DNA from: Euonymus europaeus
Taxonomy: Eukaryota > Streptophyta > Magnoliopsida > Celastrales > Celastraceae
Assembly: GCA_963580455.1 (NCBI GenBank)
Contig: OY756966.1
Span: forward strand, 16,433,001-16,497,000
Reading direction: 5' to 3'
Length of the DNA: 64,000 bases
Below are positions 11,935 to 23,500 of the stretch, in pieces (positions within the stretch are counted from its first letter, which is position 1; each line of letters opens with the position of its first letter). A program made the position numbers and the translations under genes. The notes under the pieces were generated by a model. The model did not search any database. It was not told the DNA's origin and saw only the letters and a program-made list of their open reading frames with translations.

Positions 11935-13574
11935 CCGTTAAAAGCTCCTCCATAGAGAGAGTTGAGCAACTTCGGACTATAAAAGTTGCTCGGGATAGAC
12001 TTTTTATTGTTTTTCGATGTCAACTTTTACGAGTATAAGCTTTTTACATTATTTCGATGCCAAAACACCAACTTTCCTGGACAAATGGACAAAACCGTTA
12101 AAAGCTCCTCCATAGAGAGAGTGGAGCAACTTCGAACTATCAAAATTGCTCGGGATAGACTTTTTATTATTCTTCTATGTCAAATTTAACGAGTATAAGC
12201 TTCCTACATTATTTCGATGCCAAAACACCAACTTTCTATGATAAATGGACAAAACCGTTAAAAGCTCCTCCATAGAGAGAGTTGAGCAACTACGGACTAT
12301 CAAAGTTGCTCGGGATAGACTTTTTATTGTTCTTCTATGTCAAATTTTATGAGTATAAGCTTCCTACATTATTTCGATGCCAAAACACCAACTTTCTATG
12401 ACAAATGGACAAAACCGTTAAAAGCTCCCCCATAGAGAGAGTTGAGCAACTTCGGACTATCAAAGTTGCTCGGGATAGACTTTTTATTGTTCTTCTATGT
12501 CAAATTTTATGAGTATAAGCTTCCTACATTATTTCGATGCCAAAACAACAACTTTCTATGACAAATGGACAAAACCGTTAAAAGCTCCCCCATAGAGAGA
12601 GTTGAGCAACTTCGGACTATCAAAGTTGCTCGGGATAGACTTTTTATTGTTTTTCTATGTCAAGTTTTATGAGTATAAGCTTCCTACATTATTTCGATGC
12701 CAAAACACCAACTTTCTATGACAAATGGAAAAAATCGTTAAAACCTCCTCCATAGAGAGAGTTGAGCAACTTCGGACTATCAAAGTTGCTCGGCATAGAC
12801 TTTTAATGGTTCTTCTATGTCAAATTTAACGAGTATAAGCTTCCTACATTATTTCGATGCCAAAACACCAACTTTCTATGACTAATGGACAAAACCGTTA
12901 AAAGCTCCTCCATAGAGAGAGTTGAGCAACTTCGGACTGTGAATGTTGCTCGGGATAGACTTTTTATTGTTCTTGTATGTCAAATTTTACGAGTATAAGC
13001 TTCCTACATTATTTCGATGCCAAAACACCAACTTTCTATGACAAATAGATAAAATCGTTAAAAGCTCCACCATAGAAAGAGTTGAGCAACTTCGGACTAT
13101 CAAAAATGCTCGGGATAGACTTTTTATTGTTCTTCTATGTCAAATTTTACGAGTTTAAGCTTCCTACATTATTTCGATGCCAAAATACCAACTTTCTATG
13201 ATAAATGGACAAAACCGTTAAAAGCTCCTCCATAGAGAGAGTTGAGCAACTACGGACTATCAAAGTTGCTCGGGATAGACTTTTTATTGTTCTTCTATGT
13301 CAAATTTTATGAGTATAAGCTTCCTACATTATTTCGATGCCAAAACACCAACTTTCTATGACAAATGGAAAAAATCGTTAAAACCTCCTCCATAGAGAGA
13401 GTTGAGTAACTTCGGACTGTGAAAGTTGCTCGGGATAGACTTTTTATTGTTCTTCTATGTCAAATTTTATCAGTATAAGCTTCCTACATTATTTCGATGC
13501 CAAAACACCAACTTTCTATGACAAATGGATAAAACCGTTAAAAGCTCCTCCATAGAGAGAGTTGAGTAACTTCG
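11921..13574 (+). repeat. 160-bp satellite array, orientation B, segment left of the solo LTR
   Basis: About ten monomers run as the reverse complement of the preceding array, reading CTCCATAGAGAGAGTTGAGC, TTGCTCGGGATAGAC, GAGTATAAGCTTCC and GATGCCAAAACACCAAC. The HindIII landmark is at phase 37 modulo 160 (12,197 and 12,357). This segment is the inner part of the right arm of the inverted duplication. It has one more TCCCCCATAG monomer than the left arm (12,425 and 12,585 against one at 10,931), so one monomer was gained or lost after the arms separated. The segment stops mid-monomer, within the dyad, at the LTR insertion. Confidence 0.95.
13570..13574. repeat. Left target-site duplication, CTTCG
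   Basis: CTTCG lies directly left of the solo LTR and is repeated at 15,333-15,337 directly right of it. Removing the insert and one copy restores GAGTAACTTCGGACCATC, which occurs uninterrupted in other monomers of the window (about 19,875, 20,192 and 20,511). That confirms both the insertion point and the 5-bp length typical of LTR-element integration. Confidence 0.9.
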
Positions 13575-14754
13575 TGTTAGGATCGTTTCTAGACTTAAGA
13601 GGGGGGGTGAATTAAGACTATGTCTACTTTTTAGTTAAAATGGTCTTGATCACAAATAGTATAATATGACAACTCAATGCACAAGATATAGCAAATAAGT
13701 TCACAAACAAAACAACAATAAATTTCTAATTTAACCGATTATAGAAACTTGAAGAACCAATTCTTGTAGCACTCCAAATGATGATGAATGTGTAATATAG
13801 TCTGCACACTTGAATGAGATAGTTAGTAATAACAACACAATATAAAACAATATGAAAATTTTGTTTTCGTAATCTTTAACACCCTGATTAATCAAACCAA
13901 TTTCAATTTACTGAATTCTAACTCTTTTGTGATTTTGAAAACTTTTGTTGTCTAAGTAATAATCACAAGTACGAAATAATAAAGAGATAGAGAGATGACA
14001 CCGAGATTTTTACATGGTTCCTCAAACTGAGTACATCCACGGCCCTCCTTCAAAGGGACTTGCCAACACCTCCACTATGAATGCACTTCAAAGTACAAGT
14101 TACAATCTTGTTGATTTTATGGCTGAATCAACGAACCCTTACAATTCAATAAGCAAATATGATACTTGACTCAATGTGTATAATGGCTTTGGCTCAAGGA
14201 TGGCTCTTTGATAGCTAGATATGAGAAATAACGTTCAAAGTATGAAAAGCTCAAAGTATGGCTGAGTATTAGCAAGATAGGCTCTCTCAAAATTGGTTTT
14301 AGGAAGATGAGAACTCAAGATAGTAACAATAGGGCTCAAGAACGTTTTTGGCTTGAAATTAGAGAGAATAAGGTTGAAACGCAGCAAGCTTTCTTAGTTG
14401 GACTTATAGAGAATGATTGATTAAATGGCTTAGGTCCAACGGCTCATTTGAGGTGAGAAAGGAATGATTCTTGGTGAAATCTTTTTGGAGAAGGAAAATG
14501 GACGAAAATTAGGTATTGAAGATGTAGGAGAATCGGCTAGGATAGGCTAGTATTTGTGTTTATGGGATTTTGGCTAATCACACATAATTTGACACAATGA
14601 AGGTTGGCTTTCCTTTTCAATTCTCCTAAGAGAATTCTTCATGATCTCGTTTCCTTTCTTGTAAGCTTGAATAAGTCTTCATCTTGATCTTGTTTCCTTC
14701 TTGAGTGAATCTTCTTGATGTTCCAGAATGTCACCAATGGTCAAGATCTCTTCT

Positions 14755-14763
14755 TATATATAG
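14755..14763 (+). promoter_or_regulatory. Possible TATA box of the solo LTR
   Basis: TATATATAG in the context TCTTCTTATATATAGAAAACC is a good plant TATA match, about two thirds of the way through the LTR, where a U3 promoter would be plausible. There is no direct evidence of transcription. A second AT-rich alternation at about 15,151-15,161 is palindromic and less informative. Confidence 0.35.
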
Positions 14764-14946
14764 AAAACCCTCCAACGGTTGAGATTGATCTTCTCCTTGA
14801 TTTGATGTTGATCTCATGATCTTCGTTTTAGTTGAAATTCGGATTTTCCTTCCATACGGTAGAAAAATGACAATTCCATGCTCTTCTTGTGTTATCTTTC
14901 CATAAAACTTGATCACCTTTTGATTCTTTACATATGGAATGCAAGA

Positions 14947-15003
14947 CTTGATCTCTTTCCATAAGAATTGAACCTTTCTTGATCTCTTTCCATAAGAATT
15001 GAA
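14947..15003 (+). repeat. 26-bp direct repeat inside the solo LTR
   Basis: The 26 bases at 14,947-14,972, beginning CTTGATCTCTTTCC, recur exactly at 14,978-15,003 with five bases between, a period of 31 bp. Degenerate relatives flank them (TCTTTCCATAAAACTTGATC near 14,893; CGATTTCTTTCCATATTCC near 15,019). Short tandem repeats of this kind are common in U3 regions of plant LTRs, where they can act as enhancers; that role here is only a possibility. Confidence 0.75.
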
Positions 15004-15332
15004 TTCCTGAACTTTTCACGATTTCTTTCCATATTCCATGCCTACAAACTTTCAAAAGATAATCCAAAAAGGATTTCTAACATTTTTGTCAACACAAGTT
15101 AGTTTCCATAAATGAAACACATTATGACAACTATATGAAAGAAAAACGTGCATATATATATGAGAATGTTTTGATCAATTATTAAAGTGCAGATCATAAA
15201 TATAAGACTAAGATCACATGAATTACCATATATAGAATCAAGGCTACATGAATTAAGTATTTCACACACATATTCAGCCACTTAGCATTTTCGAAATTCA
15301 TCAAACTTAAGCTTGAAACCTATGCTTCAACA

Positions 15333-15337
15333 CTTCG
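15333..15337. repeat. Right target-site duplication, CTTCG
   Basis: This is the second copy of the CTTCG duplication flanking the solo LTR. The satellite monomer continues directly with GACCATCAAAATTGCTCG. Confidence 0.9.
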
Positions 15338-17479
15338 GACCATCAAAATTGCTCGAGATAGACTTTTAATTGTTCTTCTATGTCAAATTTTATGAGTATA
15401 AGCTTCCTACATTATTTCGATGCCAAAACACCAACTTTTTATGACAAATCGACAAAACCGTTAAAACCTCCTCCATAGAGAGAGTTGAGCAACTTCGGAC
15501 TATCAAAGTTGCTCGGGATAAAATTTTTATTGTTCTTCTATGTCAAATGTTATGAGTATAAGCTTCCTACATTATTTGGATGCCACAACACCAACTTTCT
15601 ATGACAAATGGACAAAATCGTTAAAACCTCCTCCATAGAGAGAGTTGAGCAACTTCGGACTATCAAAGTTGCTCGGCATAGACTTCTAATGGTTCTTCTA
15701 TGTCAAATTTAACGAGTACAAGCTTCCTACATTATTTCGATGCCAAAACACCAACTTTCTATGACAAATGGACAAAACCGTTAAAAGCTCCTCCATAGAG
15801 AGAGTTGAGCAACTTCGGACTGTGAAAGTTGCTCGGGATAGACTTTTTATTGTTCTTCTATGTCAAATTTTATGAGTATAAGCTTCCTACATTATTTCGA
15901 TGCCAAAACACCAACTTTCTATGACAAATGGAAAAAATCGTTAAAAGCTCCTCCATAGAGAGAGTTGAGCAACTTCGGACTGTGAAAGTTGCTCGGGATA
16001 GACTTTTTATTGTTCTTCTATGTCAAATTTTATCAGTATAAGCTTCCTACATTATTTCGTTGCCAAAACACCAACTTTCTATGACAAATGGACAAAACCG
16101 TTAAAAGCTCATCCATAGAGAGAGTTGACCAACTACGGACTATCAAAGTTGCTCAGGATAGACTTTTAATTGTTCTTCTATGTCAAATTTAACGAGTATA
16201 AGCTTCCTACATTATTTCAATGCCAAAACATCAACTTTCTATGACAAATCGACAAAACCGTTAAAACCTCCTCCATAGAGAGAGTTGAGCAACTTTGGAC
16301 TATCAAAGTTGCTCGGGATAGACTTTTTATTGTTCTTCTATGTCAAATTTTATGAGTATAAGCTTCCTACATTATTTCGATGTGAAAACACCAACTTTCT
16401 ATGACAAATGGAAAAAATCGTTAAAACCTCCTCCATAGAGAGAGTTGAGCAACTTCGGACTATCAAAGTTGCTCGGGATTGACTTTTAATTGTTCTTCTA
16501 TGTCAAATTTTACGAGTATAAGCTTCCTACATTATTTCGATAGCAAAACACCAACTTTCTATGACAAATAGATAAAACCGTTAAAAGCTCTTCCATAGAG
16601 AGAGTTGAGCAACTTCGGACTATCAAAGTTGCTCGGGATTGACTTTTAATTGTTCTTCTATGTCAAATTTTACGAGTATAAGCTTCCTACATTATTTCGA
16701 TAGCAAAACACCAACTTTCTATGACAAATAGATAAAACCGTTAAAAGCTCCTCCATAGAGAGAGTTGAGCAACTTCGGACTATCAAAGTTGCTCGGCATG
16801 GACTTTTTATTGTTCTTCTATGTCAAATTTTATGAGTATAAGCTTCCTACATTATTTCGATGCCAAAACACCAACTTTCTATGACAAATGGACAAAACCG
16901 TTAAAAGCTCCTCCATAGAGAGAGTTGAGCAACTTCGGACTGTGAAAGTTGCTCGGGATAGACTTTTTATTGTTCTTCTATGTCAAATATTATGAGTATA
17001 AGCTTCCTACATTATTTCGATGCCAAAACACCAACTTTCTATGACAAATGGACAAAACCGTTAAAAGCTACTCCAAAGAGAGAGTTGAGCAACTTCGGAC
17101 TATCAAAGTTGCTCAGGATAGACTTTTTATTGTTCTTCAATGTCAAATTTTATGAGTATAAGCTTCCTACATTATTTCGATGCCAAAACACCAACTTTCT
17201 ATGACAAATAGATAAAATCGTTAAAAGCTCCACCATAGAAAGAGTTGAGCAACTTCGGACAATCAAAGTTGCTCGGGATAGACTTTTTATTGTTCTACTA
17301 TGTCAAACTTTACCAGTATAAGCTTCCTACATTATTTCGACGCCAAAACACCAACTTTCTATGACAAATGGACAAAACCGTTAAAAGCTACTCCATAGAG
17401 AGAGTTGAGCAACTTCGGACTATCAAAGTTGCTCGGGATAGACTTTTTATTGTTCTTCTATGTCAAATTTTACGAGTAT

Positions 17480-17547
17480 AAGCTTCCAACATTATTTCGA
17501 TGCCAAAACACCAACTTTCTATGACAAATTGATAAAACCGTTAAAAG
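17480..17547 (+). repeat. Truncated monomer, 68 bp
   Basis: The HindIII landmark phase jumps from 40 (17,480) to 108 (17,708), so about 92 bp are missing. The join reads GTTAAAAGCTC-TTCCTACATT: the GTTAAAAGCTC of one monomer is fused to the TTCCTACATT that normally follows AAGCTT. AGCT is present at both parental positions, so the deletion probably used that microhomology. Confidence 0.9.
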
Positions 17548-19620
17548 CTCTTCCTACATTATTTCGATGCCAAAACACCAACTTTCTATGACAAATCGAC
17601 AAAACCGTTAAATCCTCCTCCATAGAGAGAGTTGAGCAACTTCGGACTATCAAAGTTTCTCGGGATAGACTTTTTATTGTTCTTCTATGTCAAATTTTAT
17701 GAGTATAAGCTTCCTACATTATTTGGATGCCACAACACCAACTTTCTATGACAAATGGACAAAATCGTTAAAACCTCCTCCTTAGATAGAGTTGAGCAAC
17801 TTCGGACTATCAAAGTTGCTCGGCATAGACTTTTTATTGTTCTTCAATGTGAAATTTTATGAGTACAAGCTTCCTACATTATTTCGATGCCAAAACACCA
17901 ACTTTCTATGACAAATCGACAAAACCGTTAAAACCTCCTCCATAGAGAGAGTTGAGCAACTTCGGACTATCAAAGTTGCTCGGGATAGACTTTTTATTGT
18001 TCTTCTATGTCAAATTTTATGAGTATAAGCTTCCTACATTATTTGGATGCCACAACACCAACTTTCTATGACAAATGGACAAAATCGTTAAAACCTCCTC
18101 CTTAGAGAGAGTTGAGCAACTTCGGACTATCAAAGTTGCTCGGCATAGACTTTTAATGGTTCTTCTATGTCAAATTTAACGAGTATATGCTTCCTACATT
18201 ATTTCGATGCCAAAACACCAACTTTCTATGACAAATGGACAAAACCGTTAAAAGCTCCTCCATAGAGAGAGTTGAGCAACTTCGGACTATCAAAGTTGCT
18301 CGGGATAGACTTTTTATTGTTCTTCAATGTGAAATTTTACGGGTATAAGCTTCCTACATTATTTCGATGGCAAAACACCAACTTTCTATGACAAATGGAC
18401 AAAACCGTTAAAAGCTCCCCCATAGAGAGAGTTGAGCAACTTCGGACTATCAAAGTTGCTCGGGATAGACTTTTTATTGTTCTTCTATGTCAAATTTTAT
18501 GAGTATAAGCTTCCTACATTATTTCGATGCCAAAACACCAACTTTCTATGACAAATGGACAAAACCGTTAAAAGCTCCCCCATAGAGAGAGTTGAGCAAC
18601 TTCGGACTATCAAAGTTGCTCGGGATAGACTTTTTATTGTTCTTCTATGTCAAATTTTATGAGTATAAGCTTCCTACATTATTTCGATGTCAAAACACGA
18701 ACTTTCTATGACAAATGGACAAAACCGTTAAAAGCTCCTCCATAGGGAGGGTTGAGCAACTTCGGACTGTGAAAGTTGCTCGGGATAGACTTTTTATTGT
18801 TCTTCTATGTCAAATTTTACGAGTATAAGCTTCCTACATTATTTCGATGCCAAAACACCAACTTTCTATGACAAATGGACAAAACCGTTGAAAGCTCCTC
18901 CATAGAGAGAGTTGAGCAACTTCGGACTATCAAAGTTGCTCGGGATAGACTTTTTATTGTTCTTCTATGTCAAATTTTACGAGTATAAGCTTCCTACATT
19001 ATTTCAATGCCAAAACATCAACTTTCTATGACAAATCGACAAAACCGTTAAAAGCTCCTCCATAGAGAGAGTTGAGCAACTTCGGACTATCAAAGTTGCT
19101 CGGGATAGACTTTTTATTGTTCTTCTATGTCAAATTTTACGAGTATAAGCTTCCTACATTATTTCGATGGCAAAACAACAACTTTCTATGACAAATAGAT
19201 AAAATCGTTAAAAGCTCCACCATTGAAAGAGTTGAGCAACTTCGGACTATCAAAATTGCTCGGGATAGACTTTTTATTATTCTTCTATGTCAAATTTTAC
19301 GAGTATAAGCTTCCTACATTATTTCGATGCCAAAACACCAACTTTCTATGACAAATAGATAAAATCGTTAAAACCTCCACCATAGAAAGAGTTGAGCAAC
19401 TTCGGACTATCAAAATTGCTCGGGATAGACTTTTTTTTGTTCTTCTATGTCAAATTTAACGAGTATAAGCTTCCTACATTATTTCAATGCCAAAACACCA
19501 ACTTTCTATGACAAATAGACAAAACCGTTAAAAGCTCCTCCATAGAGAGAGTTGAGCAACTTCGGAGTATCAAAGTTGCTCGGGATAGACTTTTTATTGT
19601 TCTTCTATGTCAAATTTTAC

Positions 19621-20577
19621 GAGTTTAAGCTTCCTACATTATTTCGATGCCAAAACACCAACTTTCTATGACAAATGGACAAAACCGTTAAAACCTCCTC
19701 TATAGAGAGAGTTGAGCAACTTCGGACTATCAAAGTTGCTCGGGATAGACTTTTTATTGTCTTCTATGTCAAATTTTATCAGTATAAGCTTCCCACATTA
19801 TTTCGATGCCAAGACACCAACTTTCTATGACAAATGGATAAAACCGTTAAAAGCTCCTCCATAGAGAGAGTTGAGTAACTTCGGACCATCAAAATTGCTC
19901 GAGATAGACTTTTAATTGTTCTTCTATGTCAAATTTTACGAGTTTAAGCTTCCTACATTATTTCGATGCCAAAACACCAACTTTCTATGACAAATGGACA
20001 AAACCGTTAAAACCTCCTCTATAGAGAGAGTTGAGCAACTTCGGACTATCAAAGTTGCTCGGGATAGACTTTTTATTGTCTTCTATGTCAAATTTTATCA
20101 GTATAAGCTTCCTACATTATTTCGATGCCAAGACACCAACTTTCTATGACAAATGGATAAAACCGTTAAAAGCTCCTCCATAGAGAGAGTTGAGTAACTT
20201 CGGACCATCAAAATTGCTCGAGATAGACTTTTAATTGTTCTTCTATGTCAAATTTTATGAGTATAAGCTTCCTACATTATTTCGATGCCAAAACACCAAC
20301 TTTCTATGACAAATGGACAAAACCGTTAAAACCTCCTCTATAGAGAGAGTTGAGCAACTTCGGACTATCAAAGTTGCTCGGGATAGACTTTTTATTGTCT
20401 TCTATGTCAAATTTTATCAGTATAAGCTTCCTACATTATTTCGATGCCAAGACACCAACTTTCTATGACAAATGGATAAAACCGTTAAAAGCTCCTCCAT
20501 AGAGAGAGTTGAGTAACTTCGGACCATCAAAATTGCTCGAGATAGACTTTTAATTGTTCTTCTATGTCAAATTTTAT
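19621..20577 (+). repeat. 319-bp dimeric higher-order repeat, three copies
   Basis: Three consecutive two-monomer units share a one-base deletion (TTATTGTCTTCTATG instead of TTATTGTTCTTCTATG) at 19,755, 20,074 and 20,393, giving a spacing of exactly 319 bp. They also share TCTATAGAGAG, TTTTATCAGTATAAGC, GCCAAGACACC and the TTGAGTAACTTCGGACCATC monomer. The last of these is the same variant that received the solo LTR and that lies in the left arm. The copies are nearly identical, so the local amplification looks recent. Confidence 0.9.
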
Positions 20578-23500
20578 GAGTATAAGCTTCCTACATTATT
20601 TCGATGCCAAAACACCAACTTTCTATGACAAATCGACATAACCGTTAAAACCTCCTCCATAGAGAGAGTTGAGCAACTTCGGACTATCAAAGTTGCTCGG
20701 GATCGACTTTTTATTGTTCTTCTATGTCAAATTTAACGAGTATAAGCTTCCTACATTATTTCGATGCCAAAACACCAACTTTCTATGACAAATAGATAAA
20801 ATCGTTAAAAGCTCCACCATAGAAAGAGTTGAGCAACTTCGGACTATCGAAATTGCTCGGGATAGACTTTTAATTGTTCTGATATGTCAAATTTAACGAG
20901 TATAAGCTTCCTACATTATTTCGATGCCAAAACACCAAATTTCTATGACAAATGGACAAAACCTTTAAAAGCTCCTCCATAGAGAGAGTTGAGCAACTTC
21001 AGACTATCAAAGTTGCTCGGGATAGACTTTTAATTGTTCTTCTATGTCAAACTTTATGAGTATAAGCTTCCTACATTATTTCGATGCCAAAACACCAACT
21101 TTCTATGACAAATCGACAAAATCGTTAAAACCTCCTCCATAGAGAGAGTTGAGCAACTTCGGACTATCAAAGTTGCTCGGGATAGACTTTTTATTGTTCT
21201 TCTATGTCAAATTTTATGAGTATAAGCTTCCTACATTATTTGGATGCCACAACACCAACTTTCTATGACAAATGGACAAAATCGTTAAAACCTCCGCCTT
21301 AGGGAGAGTTGAGCAACTTCGGACTATCAAAGTTGCTCGGCATAGACTTTTAATGGTTCTTCTATGTCAAATTTAACGAGTATATGCTTCCTACATTATT
21401 TCGATGCCAAAACACCAACTTTCTATGACAAATGGACAAAACCGTTAAAGCTCCTCCATAGAGAGAGTTGAGCAACTTCGGACTATCAAAGTTGCTCGGG
21501 ATAGACTTTTTATTGTTCTTCAATGTGAAATTTTACGAGTATAAGCTTCCTACATTATTTCAATGCCAAAACACCAACTTTCTATGACAAATAGACAAAA
21601 CCGTTAAAAGCTCCTCCATAGAGAGAGTTGAGCAACTTCGGACTATCAAAGTTGCTCGGGATAGACTTTTTATTGTTCTTCTATGTCAAATTTTACGAGT
21701 TTAAGCTTTCTACATTATTTCGATGCCAAAACACCAACTTTCTATGACAAATGGACAAAACCGTTAAAAGCTCCTCCATAGAGAGAGTTGAGCAACTTCG
21801 GACTATCAAAGTTGCTCGGGATAGACTTTTTATTGTTCTACTATGTCAAATTTTACGAGTTTAAGCTTCCTTCATTATTTCGATGCCAAAACACCAACTT
21901 TCTATGACAAATAGAAAAAAACCGTTAAAAGCTCCTCCATAGAGAGAGTTGAGCAACTTCGTACTATCAAAGTTGCTCGGGATAGACTTTTTATTGTTCT
22001 TCTATATCAAATTTAACGAGTATAAGGTTCCTACATTATTTCGATGCCAAAACACGAACTTTCTATGGCAAATAGATAAAATCGTTAAAAGCTCCACCAT
22101 AGAAAGAGTTGAGCAACTTCGGACTATCGAAATTGCTCGGGATAGACTTTTTATTGTTCTTCTATGTCAAATTTTACGAGTATAAGCTTCCTACATTATT
22201 TCGATGCCAAAACACCAACTTTCTATGACAAATGGACAAAACCGTTAAAAGCTCCTCCATAGAGAGAGTTGAGCAACTTCGGACTATCAAAGTTGCTCGG
22301 GATAGACTTCTTTGTTCTTCTATGTCAAATTTAACGAGTATAAGCTTCCTACAGTATTTCGATGCCAAAACACCAACTTTCTATGACAAATGGACAAAAC
22401 CGTTAAAAGCTCCCCCATAGAGAGAGTTGAGCAACTACGGACTATCAAAGTTGCTCGGGATAGAATTTTAGTTGTTCTTCTATGTCAAATTTAACGAGTA
22501 TAAGCTTCCTACATTATTTCAATGCCAAAACACCAACTTTCTATGACAAATGGACAAAACCGTTAAAAGCTCCTCCATAGAGAGAGTTGAGCAACTTCGG
22601 ACTATCAAAGTTGCTCGGGATAGACTTTTTATTGTTCTTCTATGTCAAATTTTACGAGTTTAAGCTTTCTACATTATTTCGATGCCAAAACACCAACTTT
22701 CTATGACAAATGGACAAAACCGTTAAAACCTCCTCCATAGAGAGAGTTGAGCAACTTCAGACTATCAAAGTTGCTCGGGATAGACTTTTAATTGTTCTTC
22801 TATGTCAAACTTTACGAGTAAAAGCTTCCTACATTATTTCGATGCCAAAACACCAACTTTCTATGACAAATGGACAAAACCGTTAAAAGCTCCTCCATAG
22901 AGAGGGTTGAGCAACTTCGGACTGTGAAAGTTGCTCGGGATAGACATTTTATTGTTCTTCTATGTCAAATTTTACGAGTATAAGCTTCCTACATTATTTC
23001 GATGCCAAAACACCAACTTTCTATGACAAATGGACAAAACCGTTAAAAGCTCCTCCATAGAGAGAGTTGAGCAACTTCGGACTATCAAAGTTGCTCGGGA
23101 TAGACTTCTTTTGTTCTTCTATGTCAAATTTAACGAGTATAAGCTTCCTACAGTATTTCGATGCCAAAACACCAACTTTCTATGACAAATGGACAAAACC
23201 GTTAAAAACTCCCCCATAGAGAGAGTTGAGCAACTACGGACTATCAAAGTTGCTCGGGATAGAATTTTAATTGTTCTTCTATGTCAAATTTAACGAGTAT
23301 AAGCTTCCTACATTATTTTAATGCCAAAACACCAACTTTCTATGACAAATGGACAAAACCGTTAAAAGCTCCTCCATAGAGAGAGTTGAGCAACTTCGGA
23401 CTATCAAAGTTGCTCGGGATAGACTTTTTATTGTTCTTCAATGTCAAATTTTACGAGTATAAGCTTCCTACATTATTTCGATGCCAAAACACTAACTTTC

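Larger units (their letters stand above)
13575..15332 (+). mobile_element. Solo LTR, 1,758 bp, of an unidentified plant LTR retrotransposon
   Basis: The insert starts TGTTAGGATCG and ends ATGCTTCAACA, so it has the TG...CA ends and short terminal inversion (TGTT/AACA) of an LTR, flanked by a 5-bp target duplication (CTTCG). I see no second copy of the start within it, no primer-binding or polypurine organisation and no gag-pol coding sequence, so it reads as a single LTR left by recombination between two LTRs. A run of seven G at 13,601-13,607 inside GAGGGGGGGTGAATT is a motif I recall from many dicot repeats. A TATA-like box at 14,755-14,763 suggests plus-strand orientation. The 60-79 residue open frames on its minus strand (14,731-15,281) have no recognisable domain and are probably chance. 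Alternatives are a non-autonomous element with LTR-like ends or an LTR of the opposite orientation. Confidence 0.8.
11935..15530. repeat. Right arm of the inverted duplication, interrupted by the solo LTR
   Basis: Excluding the 1,763-bp insertion and one extra monomer, this arm is about 1.67 kb, the same length as the left arm. The monomer split by the LTR (GAGTAACTTCG at its left, GGACCATCAAAATTGCTCGAG at its right) is the reverse complement of the left-arm monomer at about 9,930-9,970. The next monomer, with AAATCGACAAAACC, pairs with 9,820-9,840. Beyond about 15,530 the mirrored order is lost. The LTR is in one arm only, so it inserted after the duplication. The arms differ by scattered substitutions and one monomer, so this is not a fresh fold-back. 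Confidence 0.8.

Noticed and set aside
12601..12640. CENP-B box-like motif in TTCGGACTATCAAAGTTGCTCGGG
   Set aside because: TTCG and CGGG are both present, but the spacing does not fit the NTTCGNNNNANNCGGGN core.
14731..15281. Three overlapping minus-strand open frames of 60-79 codons inside the solo LTR
   Set aside because: They overlap one another in different frames, include the 26-bp direct repeat, and show no recognisable retrotransposon or cellular domain. Chance frames are the simpler reading.
13575..15332. Insert interpreted as a MITE, SINE or Helitron
   Set aside because: TG...CA ends with a 5-bp target duplication fit an LTR. There are no long terminal inverted repeats, no poly-A tail, and no TC...CTRR ends with insertion between A and T.
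9780..15530. Palindrome as a fold-back sequencing or assembly artefact
   Set aside because: The arms differ by scattered substitutions, one extra monomer and a solo LTR in only one arm, and the centre holds three unpaired monomers. A read fold-back would give near-identical arms. Independent reads would settle it.
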